Part shown: piece by piece, positions 9,138 to 17,051 of the stretch
How the letters are laid out: each line of letters opens with the position of its first letter
Position numbering within the stretch: position 1 is the first letter of the stretch
Source of the DNA: Cellulomonas sp. Root485
GTDB taxonomy: Bacteria; Actinomycetota; Actinomycetes; Actinomycetales; Cellulomonadaceae
Length of the DNA stretch: 64,000 nucleotides
Assembly (NCBI RefSeq): GCF_001426705.1
Contig: NZ_LMFC01000001.1
Coordinates: 1,703,355 to 1,767,354, forward strand
Direction of reading: 5' to 3'
Position numbers and translations under genes: made by a program
Notes under the pieces: model-generated
Told to the model about the DNA's origin: nothing
The model's input: the letters and a program-made list of their open reading frames with translations, nothing else
The model's database searches: none

Positions 9138-10301
9138 GTGAGCGCCACCCCGATCACCCCCGGCGGGCCCGAGCCCGTCGTGACCGACGAGGACCCCATC
9201 CGGGCGGCCGACCGCATCCCGACGCCGACGTCCCCGCCACCGGACATCCTGCGCGCCGCGTCGATGGAGCTCGTGGTGATGGACCTCGCGGCGTCGCGGA
9301 ACTTCTACGTCGACGTCCTCGGCCTCGTCGTGACGGAGGAGGACTCCGACACGGTCTACCTGCGCAGCCACGAGGAGTTCATCCACCACAACCTCGTCCT
9401 GCGGACAGGGCCGGTGGCGGCGGTCGCCGCGCTGTCCTTCCGGGTCCGCGCCCCCGAGGACCTCGACAGGGCGGTCGCCTTCTACCGCGAGCTCGGGTGC
9501 CGGACCGAGCGGCGGGTGGACGGCTTCGTCCGGGGCCTCGGCGACTCGGTCCGCGTCGAGGACCCGCTCGGGTTCCCGTACGAGTTCTTCCACCACGTCC
9601 AGCACGTCGAGCGGCTCGCGTGGCGCTACGACCTCTACACGCCGGGCACGCTCGTCCGCATCGACCACTTCAACCAGGTCACCCCCGACGTGCCCCGAGC
9701 CGTGGCCCACCTGGAGGACCTCGGGTTCCGCGTGACCGAGGACATCCAGGACGAGGCCGGCACCACCTACGCCGCGTGGATGCGCCGCAAGCCCACCGTC
9801 CACGACACCGCGATGACCGGCGGCAACGGTCCCCGCCTGCACCACGTCGCCTTCGCGACCCACGAGAAGCACAACATCCTCGCGATCTGCGACAAGCTCG
9901 GCGCGCTGCGGATGTCGGACCGGATCGAGCGAGGCCCCGGCCGCCATGGCGTCTCCAACGCGTTCTACCTGTACCTGCGCGACCCCGACGGGCACCGCAT
10001 CGAGATCTACACGCAGGACTACTACACGGGCGACCCCGACAACCCCGTGGTCACGTGGGACGTCCACGACAACCAGCGCCGCGACTGGTGGGGCAACCCG
10101 GTGGTCCCCTCCTGGTACACCGAGGCGTCGCTCGTCCTCGACCTGGACGGCGTCCCGAAGCCTGTCGTCGCGCGCACGGACACCAGCGAGATGGAGGTCA
10201 CCATCGGCGCCGACGGGTTCTCCTACACCCGCAAGGGGGACGCCCCCGACGAGCTGCCGAGCTGGAAGCAGGGCGAGTACAAGCTGGGGCACCAGCTGTG
10301 A
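9138..10301 (+). CDS. hpaD: 3,4-dihydroxyphenylacetate (homoprotocatechuate) 2,3-dioxygenase
   Basis: An extradiol ring-cleaving dioxygenase of the vicinal-oxygen-chelate superfamily, 387 residues with four repeated beta-alpha-beta modules. The mononuclear metal triad is H177 (RIDHFNQ), H236 (LHHVAFA) and E289 (HRIEIYT). The second-sphere residues H222 and Y279 are also present. All five have exactly the spacing of H155, H214, E267, H200 and Y257 in the Brevibacterium fuscum enzyme, and much of the remaining sequence matches as I recall it. A roughly 20-residue N-terminal extension is present relative to that enzyme. The GTG start has an AAAGGA site. The metal (Fe or Mn) cannot be told from sequence. 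Confidence 0.96.
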   Translation: MSATPITPGGPEPVVTDEDPIRAADRIPTPTSPPPDILRAASMELVVMDLAASRNFYVDVLGLVVTEEDSDTVYLRSHEEFIHHNLVLRTGPVAAVAALSFRVRAPEDLDRAVAFYRELGCRTERRVDGFVRGLGDSVRVEDPLGFPYEFFHHVQHVERLAWRYDLYTPGTLVRIDHFNQVTPDVPRAVAHLEDLGFRVTEDIQDEAGTTYAAWMRRKPTVHDTAMTGGNGPRLHHVAFATHEKHNILAICDKLGALRMSDRIERGPGRHGVSNAFYLYLRDPDGHRIEIYTQDYYTGDPDNPVVTWDVHDNQRRDWWGNPVVPSWYTEASLVLDLDGVPKPVVARTDTSEMEVTIGADGFSYTRKGDAPDELPSWKQGEYKLGHQL

Positions 10302-11086
10302 CGCTCCCCGCCGAGACCCTCGCCGCGATCGCCGACGAGCTGGCCGCCGCCGAGCGGGACCGGACCACGGTGCCGCTCCTGACCGCGCGCCATCCCGGCA
10401 TGACCGTCGAGGACGCGTACGCGGTGCAGGGCGAGTGGCGACGCCGGGGGGTGGCCGCCGGTCGCCGGCTGGTCGGCCACAAGATCGGGCTGACGTCGAA
10501 GGTGATGCAGGTGGCGACGGGCATCGACGAGCCCGACTACGGCACGATCTTCGCCGACATGGTCTATGAGGACGGTGCGGTGATCGAGCACGGCCGGTTC
10601 TCGAACGTCCGCATCGAGGTCGAGCTCGCATTCCGCCTGGCCGAGCCGCTCGAGGGCCCGGACGTGTCGCTCGAGGACGTCCTCGCGGCCACCGAGCACG
10701 TCGTGCCCGCGCTGGAGATCCTGTCCTCCCGCATCGCGCTCGAGGGCCGCACGATCGTCGACACGATCAGCGACAACGCGGCGATGGGGGCGATGGTCGT
10801 CGGCGGGGCGCACGTGCGGCCCGACGAGGTCGACCTGCCCTGGGTCGCCGCCGTGCTGCGCCGGAACGGGACCGTCGAGGAGTCCGGCGTGGCGGGTGCC
10901 GTGCTCGACCACCCGGCCCGCGGGGTCGCCTGGCTGGCCAACAAGCTGGCTCAGCACGGCGACCGGCTCGAGGCCGGCGAGCTCGTGCTCGCGGGCTCCT
11001 TCACCCGCCCGATGTGGGTGCACCCGGGCGACACCGTGCTGGCCGACTACCGCGACCTGGGGACGATCACATGCCAGCTCACCTGA
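10298..11086 (+). CDS. hpaH: 2-oxo-hept-4-ene-1,7-dioate hydratase
   Basis: A 262-residue protein of the hydratase/decarboxylase family related to the FAH fold. The motif GHKIGLTSKVMQ sits near residue 63, acid-rich metal-binding segments (RIEVELAF) near 108, and the family C-terminus AGSFTRPMWVHPGDTV follows. In the homoprotocatechuate pathway it hydrates 2-oxohept-4-ene-1,7-dioate to the 4-hydroxy compound. The GTG start overlaps the hpaD stop as GTGA, indicating coupled translation. A 2-oxopent-4-enoate hydratase is the alternative by family, but the context favours HpaH. Confidence 0.9.
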   Translation: MTLPAETLAAIADELAAAERDRTTVPLLTARHPGMTVEDAYAVQGEWRRRGVAAGRRLVGHKIGLTSKVMQVATGIDEPDYGTIFADMVYEDGAVIEHGRFSNVRIEVELAFRLAEPLEGPDVSLEDVLAATEHVVPALEILSSRIALEGRTIVDTISDNAAMGAMVVGGAHVRPDEVDLPWVAAVLRRNGTVEESGVAGAVLDHPARGVAWLANKLAQHGDRLEAGELVLAGSFTRPMWVHPGDTVLADYRDLGTITCQLT

Positions 11087-11874
11087 CGCCGACGTTCCGC
11101 GACGCCCTTGCGGCCTCCCCGCGGACGCTGGTCGGCATGTGGGTCTGCTCAGGCAGCCCGCTGGTCGCGGAGATCTGCGCGGGTTCCGGCCTCGACTGGC
11201 TGCTGATCGACATGGAGCACTCGCCCAACGGCCTGGAGTCGGTGCTCGCGCAGCTCCAGGCGGTCGCCGCGTACCCGCCCACCCCGGTCGTGCGGGTACC
11301 TGCCAGCGACGTGGTCACCATCAAGCAGGTCCTGGACCTCGGGGCGCAGAACCTGCTCGTCCCCATGGTGTCGTCCGCGGACGAAGCCAGGGCCGCTGTC
11401 GAGGCCGTGCGCTACCCGCCCCGCGGCCGTCGGGGCGTCGGGTCGGCGCTGTCCCGCTCCGCGCGGTGGAACCGGGTCGACGGGTACCTGGAGCACGCCG
11501 ACGAGCACGTGTCGCTGTTCGTGCAGATCGAGACGGTCGAGGGTGTGGCCGCCGCGGGAGCCATCGCGGCCGTCGACGGCGTGGACGGCGTCTTCGTGGG
11601 GCCGTCCGACCTCGCCGCCTCGATGGGGGTGCTCGGGCAGCAGGGCCACCCGGACGTCGTCGCCGCGGTCCTGCGCACGGTCGAGGCCGTGCGCGCGACG
11701 GGCACGCCCGTCGGGGTGAACGCGTTCGACCCCGCCCTCGCACGCACCTACGTCGACGCCGGCGCCGCGTTCGTGCTCGTGGGCGCCGACGTGACGCTCC
11801 TCGCGCACGGGTCCGAGGCGCTCGCCGACCGGTTCGCTCCGCCTGCCGTCGACCCCGACGGGCCGGCCTCGTGA
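11071..11874 (+). CDS. hpaI: 4-hydroxy-2-oxoheptanedioate aldolase
   Basis: A class II, metal-dependent aldolase of the HpcH/HpaI family (267 residues), splitting 4-hydroxy-2-oxoheptanedioate into pyruvate and succinate semialdehyde. Signature blocks in order are LIDMEHSPNG, VPMVSSADEA, YPPRGRRGVG, VQIETVEGV (metal Glu) and VGPSDLAASMG (metal Asp). ATG 11071 lies inside the hydratase gene, a 16-nt overlap, and gives the family N-terminus. It is the last gene of the operon. The succinate-semialdehyde dehydrogenase needed to enter the TCA cycle is not in the window. Confidence 0.93.
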   Translation: MPAHLTPTFRDALAASPRTLVGMWVCSGSPLVAEICAGSGLDWLLIDMEHSPNGLESVLAQLQAVAAYPPTPVVRVPASDVVTIKQVLDLGAQNLLVPMVSSADEARAAVEAVRYPPRGRRGVGSALSRSARWNRVDGYLEHADEHVSLFVQIETVEGVAAAGAIAAVDGVDGVFVGPSDLAASMGVLGQQGHPDVVAAVLRTVEAVRATGTPVGVNAFDPALARTYVDAGAAFVLVGADVTLLAHGSEALADRFAPPAVDPDGPAS

Positions 11875-11888
11875 CGCGGTGCTCTCGG

Positions 11889-11894
11889 TAGGGT
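11889..11894 (+). promoter_or_regulatory. -10-like hexamer for the DUF1579 gene
   Basis: TAGGGT lies 5 nt before the ATG at 11900, as expected for a leaderless actinobacterial transcript. The sequence GGTCAGG could alternatively act as a weak ribosome site. Confidence 0.35.
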
Positions 11895-11899
11895 CAGGT

Positions 11900-12349
11900 A
11901 TGAGCGTCGTCGACCACCTCGCCCCGATGCTGGGCCGCTGGCAGGGCACGAACCGCCTCCGGCTCATGCCCACCGACGAGTACCAGCCCTCGACCGCGAC
12001 CGCCACGGTCACGGTCACCGCGGTCCGCTTCGTCTCGATCGCCTACACGTGGTTCGACGGGGACACCCCGCAGGACGGGCTCCTCCTGCTCGGCGGCGAG
12101 GTGGAGGCCGACGGCGCGTCCGGCGTGTGGGTGGACTCCTGGCACACGGGCCCGACGTGGATGACCTTCACCGGCGGCACCGCCGACGGTGACGAGCTGC
12201 AGCTCCGGGGCTCCTACCCGGCGGAGTCGGGGCCGGACTGGGGCTGGCACATCCACGTGCGGCCGCGGGAGGCCGTCATCACCATGCACAACGTCGTGCC
12301 CGGACATGAGCCGTACCAGGTGGTCGAGCTCGCGCTGGAACCCGCCTAG
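11900..12349 (+). CDS. DUF1579-family protein
   Basis: A 149-residue soluble protein, predicted as one beta-barrel-like domain rich in Trp and Thr (LGRWQGTNRLRL at the start, VWVDSWHTGPTW in the middle, DWGWHIHVRPREAVITMHN near the end). It resembles DUF1579 proteins, whose role is unknown. The ATG at 11900 is 25 nt after hpaI, but a TAGGGT hexamer just before it suggests separate transcription. It converges on the flavin reductase gene with a 7-nt gap. Confidence 0.7.
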   Translation: MSVVDHLAPMLGRWQGTNRLRLMPTDEYQPSTATATVTVTAVRFVSIAYTWFDGDTPQDGLLLLGGEVEADGASGVWVDSWHTGPTWMTFTGGTADGDELQLRGSYPAESGPDWGWHIHVRPREAVITMHNVVPGHEPYQVVELALEPA

Positions 12350-12356
12350 CGTCCCG

Positions 12357-12929
12357 TCAGCCGCGCGGCAGGACGGTCAGGACACGGACCAGGTGGTCGT
12401 GGAACTCGTGCATGTACCCCCGCAGGAACTCGGCCGTCGCCTCGTCCCGGACCGTGCCGTCCGGGGCGAACACGTCGGGCGAGTAGTGGATGTACGCCTC
12501 GGGCGAGGTCATCTGGCGCGCGTTGCAGAAGCTCAGGACCGCGCGCAGGCTCTGCTGGCCCACCGCGGTGCCGATCGAGCCGACGGACGCACCGATCACA
12601 GCGGCCGGCACGTGGTCGAACGAGTTCTGCCCCCAGGGCCGCGACGCCCAGTCGATGGCGTTCTTCAGGGCACCCGGGATCGACCGGTTGTACTCCGGCG
12701 AGACGAACAGGACGGCGTCCACGCCGGCGATCGCCTCCTTGAGAGCGCGCGCCTCGGGCGGGTAGTCCGCGTCGTAGTCGGGGCTGTACAGCGGGAGGTT
12801 CCCGATGGGCAGCTCGATGAACTCCAGGTCGTCGGGCGCGAGCGCGATGAGTGCCTTGGACAGGACCCGGTTGATGGACGTGGACGAGAGGCTGCCGACG
12901 AAGTACCCGACGGCGTAGGTGCGCGACAT
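12357..12929 (-). CDS. NADPH-dependent FMN reductase family protein (azo/chromate reductase type)
   Basis: A flavodoxin-like NAD(P)H:FMN oxidoreductase of 190 residues. The phosphate-binding segment VGSLSSTSINRVL lies near residue 9, and the family signature FVSPEYNRSIPGALKNAIDW near residue 72. The start at 12929 gives the normal N-terminus MSRTYAVGYFVGS; the long upstream frame is not coding. Such enzymes reduce quinones, azo compounds or chromate, or supply FMNH2. It has no operon partner, so its physiological substrate is open. Confidence 0.88.
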   Translation of the reverse strand: MSRTYAVGYFVGSLSSTSINRVLSKALIALAPDDLEFIELPIGNLPLYSPDYDADYPPEARALKEAIAGVDAVLFVSPEYNRSIPGALKNAIDWASRPWGQNSFDHVPAAVIGASVGSIGTAVGQQSLRAVLSFCNARQMTSPEAYIHYSPDVFAPDGTVRDEATAEFLRGYMHEFHDHLVRVLTVLPRG

Positions 12930-13172
12930 GGGTGGTCCGTTCCCGGCGACCGCAGGTCGTGAGCCCGGTCGTCGATGTCGACGAGTGGCTGGTCCCACCA
13001 CGGTAGGACCGGCACCGGCGTCGTGCGACCGAAGTCGGACATACCACCGGCGGGTTGGGCGCCGAATCACGAACCCGCTGGTCAGGGCCGCGGTACGCTC
13101 ACCGCAGATCTGCACGGTGCTGACCTCCCGTAGGCGCCAGCTCCCACCTCGTCGTTGTGCCCAGGAGGCTCG

Positions 13173-15611
13173 ATGGCTGTCCGAGCGGAACGGACCCGCA
13201 GGAGGGTGGACGGGCTCGTTCGCGTCTGGTCGTCAGCGGCCGGCGCCCCCCGGCTCCGCCGACCGACCGACATCCTCCTGCTCGTCGTCTCCATCCTGGC
13301 CCTCGGCGTGCTCGCCCTGGCCGCGCCGGGGCCCACCGGTGCCGACGACGCGCTGGCCACGTTCCTTGCCTGGCTGCAGCCGTTGTTCGGCTGGCTGTGG
13401 AGCGTCGTCTACGCCGTCATGACGCTGTGGGCGGTCGGGGTCGTCCTGCTCGCCGCGGCGAGCCGGGGGCGGCGCAAGCTCCTGGTCGACCAGGCGACCG
13501 CCTCAGCGCTCGCCTTCGGCGCCTCGATCGGGGTCGGCGCTCTGGCCGGGACCCATCCGTCGGACATCGTCGACGGCCTGGTGTCGTCCGGCCCCCCGGT
13601 CGTCTACGTCGCGAGCCGGGTCGCCGTCCTCACCGCGATCATCGTGACCGCGTCGCCGCACCTCGCCCGGCCGTGGCGCTACGCGAGCCGCGTGGTCATC
13701 GCCCTGGGCGCGCTGGCGGCGATCGGCCTGAACGCGACGAACCTCCTCGGGGCGAGCGCCGGCATCGCCGTCGGGATCGCGGCCGCGGCGATCACCCACC
13801 TCGTCCTGGGGTCGCCGCAGGGGCGCCTGACTGACGCGCAGGTGCAGGTCGCGCTCGCCGACCTCGGCGTGCCGACCACCGAGGTGTCGGCGTCACCGGA
13901 CCCGACGGCCGTGAACCTGCTGGTCGCCCGCACGGAGCAGGACAGCGCGCTGCGGGTCACGGTCTACGGGCGCGACGCGTGGGACAGCCAGCTCGTCGGG
14001 TCGCTGTGGACGGCCCTGACCCGCCGCGGCGAGCGCGCACAGATCTGGGGCACGCGACGGTCCCGGGTCGAGCACGAGGCCCTCTTCACGCTGCTGGCGT
14101 CGAAGGCGGGGGTCGCGACGCTCGACGTCGTCGCGGTCGGCGTGGCGGACCAGGGCGATGCCCTGCTGGTGACGACCAGCCCGCGCTCGTCGCTGGCCGA
14201 CCTGGATGCCGGGACCCTCGACGACGGGCTGCTCGCCGGCATGTGGCGAGCGGTCGTGGGGCTGAACCGGGCCGGCATCGCGCACGGACGGATCGACAGC
14301 AGCCGAGTGGTCGTCCGGCTCGACGGCACCCCCGCGCTGGCCGACTTCGACGCGGCCGGCCGCGCGGCCGACGAGGGTGACGTCCGCACCGACCAGGCCC
14401 GGCTCCTCGTCTGCACCGCGCTCGCGGTGGGTCCCGACCGGGCGCTCGCCGCGGCGCTCGACGCCGTGGGTGCCGAGGGTCTCGCCGATCTCCTGCCCTA
14501 TCTGCAGTCGGCCGCGCTCGGGCGCGGCACCCGCGCCGAGGTGCGCGCGCAGAGCTGGACGCTCGACGAGCTGCGCAGCGCGGCCGTCGCGGCTGCCGGG
14601 GTAGAGGAACCACCGCTGGAGCGTCTGCGACGGGTGACGCCGCGGTCGGTCGGCACCCTGCTCCTGTCCGCGCTCATCATCTACGTCGTCGTCACGATGC
14701 TCGCCGGTGTCGACCTCGCCAGCGTCGCCGCGGCCCTGCGGTCGGCGGACTGGGTGTGGCTCGTCGCCGCGCTGCTGCTCTCCCCGTTCATCCAGACGGC
14801 GCTCGCCGGTGCGACCTTGGGTGCCGCCCTCGCCCGGCTGCGGTACTTCCCGGTCCTGATGCTGCAGTACGCCATCCAGTTCATCTCGCTCGTGCTCCCG
14901 TCGTCCGCCGCCCGGCTGGCGCTCGAGGTCCGCTTCTTCCAGAAGTTCGGGATCCCCGCCGGCTCCGCCCTCTCGTTCGGGCTCATCGACAGCGTCACGG
15001 GCTTCGTCGTGCAGGCGTCCCTCATCCTGCTCATCGTGGTGAGCGGCCTGCCGGGCTTCACCTCGAGCCTCGAGACCGGGTCGAGCAGCGACGCCTCCGG
15101 CTCGTCGAGCCCGTCCCTCCTCGCGGTGCTGGTCGCCGCGCTCGTCCTCACCGCGATCGTGACCCTGGCCGTCCCCCGGCTGCGCAACCGGCTCACCGCA
15201 CGCATCCCGAGGATCCGCGCCGCGATCGCGGAGCAGGCGCGCTCGGCGCAGTCCGCGCTCGGGGTGCTGCGCAAGCCGGCGAAGGTGTCCGCGATGCTCG
15301 GAGGGAACCTCGGGGCTCAGCTGCTCCAGGCCGGGGTGCTCGCCCTGTGCCTGCAGGCGTTCGGGCAGACCGCGCACTTCTCGCAGCTGATCCTCATCAA
15401 CACCGCGGTGAGCCTGTTCGCCGGCCTCATGCCCGTCCCCGGTGGCATGGGAGTCACCGAGGCGGGCTTCACGGTCGGCCTGCAGGCCATCGGGGTGCCC
15501 AGCGCGATCGCCGTGTCGACGGCCATCACCTACCGGCTCGTCACGTTCTACCTCCCCCCGATCTGGGGAGCGGCGGCGATGCGCTGGCTCCGGCGCCAGG
15601 AGTACGTGTAG
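13173..15611 (+). CDS. Lysylphosphatidylglycerol-synthase/YbhN-type flippase-like membrane protein with kinase-like central region
   Basis: An 812-residue membrane protein in three parts. Residues ~30-215 contain six or seven membrane segments. Residues ~225-475 form a soluble region resembling a degenerate protein kinase: HGRIDSSRV (near 371) stands at the catalytic-loop position and ADFDAAG (near 391) at the DFG position, without the usual HxD-N pattern. Residues ~490-812 are the eight-helix UPF0104/LPG_synthase_TM domain, ending GGMGVTEAGFTVGLQAIG and PIWGAAAMRWLRR. ATG 13173 has a strong AGGAGG. The C-terminal domain suggests lipid translocation or envelope function; no aminoacyl-transferase (MprF) domain is present. 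Confidence 0.85.
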   Translation: MAVRAERTRRRVDGLVRVWSSAAGAPRLRRPTDILLLVVSILALGVLALAAPGPTGADDALATFLAWLQPLFGWLWSVVYAVMTLWAVGVVLLAAASRGRRKLLVDQATASALAFGASIGVGALAGTHPSDIVDGLVSSGPPVVYVASRVAVLTAIIVTASPHLARPWRYASRVVIALGALAAIGLNATNLLGASAGIAVGIAAAAITHLVLGSPQGRLTDAQVQVALADLGVPTTEVSASPDPTAVNLLVARTEQDSALRVTVYGRDAWDSQLVGSLWTALTRRGERAQIWGTRRSRVEHEALFTLLASKAGVATLDVVAVGVADQGDALLVTTSPRSSLADLDAGTLDDGLLAGMWRAVVGLNRAGIAHGRIDSSRVVVRLDGTPALADFDAAGRAADEGDVRTDQARLLVCTALAVGPDRALAAALDAVGAEGLADLLPYLQSAALGRGTRAEVRAQSWTLDELRSAAVAAAGVEEPPLERLRRVTPRSVGTLLLSALIIYVVVTMLAGVDLASVAAALRSADWVWLVAALLLSPFIQTALAGATLGAALARLRYFPVLMLQYAIQFISLVLPSSAARLALEVRFFQKFGIPAGSALSFGLIDSVTGFVVQASLILLIVVSGLPGFTSSLETGSSSDASGSSSPSLLAVLVAALVLTAIVTLAVPRLRNRLTARIPRIRAAIAEQARSAQSALGVLRKPAKVSAMLGGNLGAQLLQAGVLALCLQAFGQTAHFSQLILINTAVSLFAGLMPVPGGMGVTEAGFTVGLQAIGVPSAIAVSTAITYRLVTFYLPPIWGAAAMRWLRRQEYV

Positions 15612-15617
15612 CGGCTC

Positions 15618-15824
15618 CTACTCGGGCTTGTACTTGAACGAGAGCTGGATCCGGGTGCGGTAGAGCAGCTCTCCGGTCTCCCCGACGACGACGTCCTGCT
15701 TGGTCACCTCGGCCACCCGGAGGTCGTGCAGCGATCCCCCGGCCGTGCTGATCGCCTCGGCCGCGGCCGCCTCCCAGGACGTGGTGCTCGTCCCGATGAC
15801 GTCGATCACTCGGTACACGCTCAT
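15618..15824 (-). CDS. Dodecin family flavin-binding protein
   Basis: A 68-residue dodecin, a small beta-alpha-beta-beta protein that assembles into a dodecamer storing or sequestering flavins (or CoA in some actinobacteria). The visible family pattern is YRVIDVIGTSTTSWEAAAAEAI followed by a strand ending YRTRIQLSFKY, and the total length is normal. The ATG at 15824 follows AGGAGAGG. The gene converges on the flippase gene with a 6-nt gap. Confidence 0.93.
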   Translation of the reverse strand: MSVYRVIDVIGTSTTSWEAAAAEAISTAGGSLHDLRVAEVTKQDVVVGETGELLYRTRIQLSFKYKPE

Positions 15825-15920
15825 GGTGCTGGCCTCTCCTCGCTCGGAACAGACGACTCCATACTGGTCGCGGCCGGTCGGCAGCACCACCGTGCGGGCC
15901 AGGACGACAGGAGATCGCTC

Positions 15921-16526
15921 ATGCGCCACACCCCCCGGTTCCTCATGACGGACCCGGACGACGTCCGGCGGCTCGTCCGGGCGCACCCGTGGGCGACCTT
16001 CGTCTCGCCGGCCTCGACCGGGCTCGTCGCGTCCCACTACCCGGTCCTGGTCGAGGACGGCGACGACGCCGGGATCACCCTGGTGAGCCACTTCGGCCGT
16101 CCCGACGAGACGCTGCACGAGCTCGGCCGGCACGAGATCCTCGTGATCGTCCAGGGGCCGCACGACTACGTCTCCCCCAGCTGGTACGCGCCGGGCGACC
16201 TCGTGCCCACCTGGAACCACGTCACCGCCCACCTCTACGGCACGCCCGAGATCCTGTCCGACGACGAGAACTACGCCGTGCTCGCGCGCCTCACCGACCA
16301 CCTCGAGCACGGCCGACCCGGCGCTCGCCGCCTCGACGAGGACGAGGAGGGCACCCGCCGGATCGCGAAGGGAACGGTGGGCCTGCGCCTGCGCGTCACG
16401 CGGTTCGACGCCCGGGCCAAGCTGAGCCAGAACAAGCAGCCCGACGTCGCCCAGAACGTGATCGCCCACCTCGAGCGCACCAACCCCGCCCTCGCGCAGG
16501 AGATGCGCCGGGTCCACGGGAGCTGA
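15921..16526 (+). CDS. FMN-binding negative transcriptional regulator, PaiB family
   Basis: A 201-residue split-barrel flavoprotein of the PaiB type. The family blocks are visible: ASHYPVLVED, LVSHFGRPD, VIVQGPHDYVSPSWY, VPTWNHVTAHLYG and the late KLSQNKQPDVAQNVI. PaiB of Bacillus represses sporulation and degradative enzymes; most homologues are uncharacterised flavin-binding proteins. ATG 15921 has a CAGGAGA site. The longer open frame upstream overlaps the dodecin start region and is unlikely to be translated. Confidence 0.88.
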   Translation: MRHTPRFLMTDPDDVRRLVRAHPWATFVSPASTGLVASHYPVLVEDGDDAGITLVSHFGRPDETLHELGRHEILVIVQGPHDYVSPSWYAPGDLVPTWNHVTAHLYGTPEILSDDENYAVLARLTDHLEHGRPGARRLDEDEEGTRRIAKGTVGLRLRVTRFDARAKLSQNKQPDVAQNVIAHLERTNPALAQEMRRVHGS

Positions 16527-16550
16527 CGGTCCGGTCCGCCCGCACGGGGC

Positions 16551-16556
16551 TAGCCT
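16551..16556 (+). promoter_or_regulatory. -10-like hexamer for the DUF1918 gene
   Basis: TAGCCT, in the context GGCTAGCCTGG common at actinobacterial promoters, lies 20 nt before the ATG at 16577. A GAGGTGAG ribosome site lies between them. Confidence 0.4.
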
Positions 16557-16576
16557 GGATGTCGAGGTGAGCGACG

Positions 16577-16759
16577 ATGCACGCAGAGGTCGGTGACAAG
16601 GTCGTCATCCACGGCCGGACGGTCGGGACGGCGGATCGTGGTGGCACGGTGGTCGAGGCCCGAGGGGCGGACGGTCCGTACGTCGTGCGGTTCGACGACG
16701 GGCACGAGTCGCTGGTGTTCCCCGGTCCGGACCTGACGGTGGTGCGGACGACACCCTGA
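16577..16759 (+). CDS. DUF1918 domain-containing small protein
   Basis: A 60-residue SH3-like beta-barrel protein. The family start is VGDKVVIHGRTVG, followed by RGGTVVEARG and YVVRFDDGHESLVFPGPD. DUF1918 proteins are frequent in actinobacteria, usually single-copy stress or regulatory small proteins without a known activity. The ATG has a GAGGTGAG site. Confidence 0.9.
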   Translation: MHAEVGDKVVIHGRTVGTADRGGTVVEARGADGPYVVRFDDGHESLVFPGPDLTVVRTTP

Positions 16760-16776
16760 CCCGCCGTAGCTCTTGC

Positions 16777-17001
16777 TCAGCGGGTGCCGGGCTGTTCCTC
16801 GCTCGGGTCCGAGGTCGTGAACGACACGACCTCGAGCCCGAGGTCGAAGAGCTGGTGCAGGACCCCCTGGACGTGGGCCTGGTCGGTGAGGGTGCCGACG
16901 AGCTCGGTCCTGCCCTCTGCCACCGTGAGCGTCATGCCCTCGACGGCGTCGCCGAATCGGGAGTCCAGCTCACCGGCGACGACGATCGTGCAGAGGATCA
17001 T
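16777..17001 (-). CDS. Small hypothetical protein
   Basis: A 74-residue protein with an alternating strand/helix pattern (TIVVAGELDSRFGDAV, RTELVGTLTDQAHVQGVLHQL, LGLEVVSFT). It resembles small actinobacterial proteins of unknown function that contain a TxLxGxLxDQAxLHGVL motif. It starts 50 nt downstream of the LuxR regulator gene on the same strand and could be co-transcribed. The start at 17001 is the first ATG that keeps the conserved domain; no strong ribosome site is obvious. Confidence 0.65.
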   Translation of the reverse strand: MILCTIVVAGELDSRFGDAVEGMTLTVAEGRTELVGTLTDQAHVQGVLHQLFDLGLEVVSFTTSDPSEEQPGTR

Positions 17002-17051
17002 CCCGACATCGTGGTCACCCCGGAGCGCGGAGGGACCACCCGCCCGGCTTC

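Noticed and set aside
13173..15611. Call as MprF lysylphosphatidylglycerol synthase
   Set aside because: The C-terminal membrane domain is shared with MprF, but the aminoacyl-transferase domain is absent and a kinase-like region is present instead.
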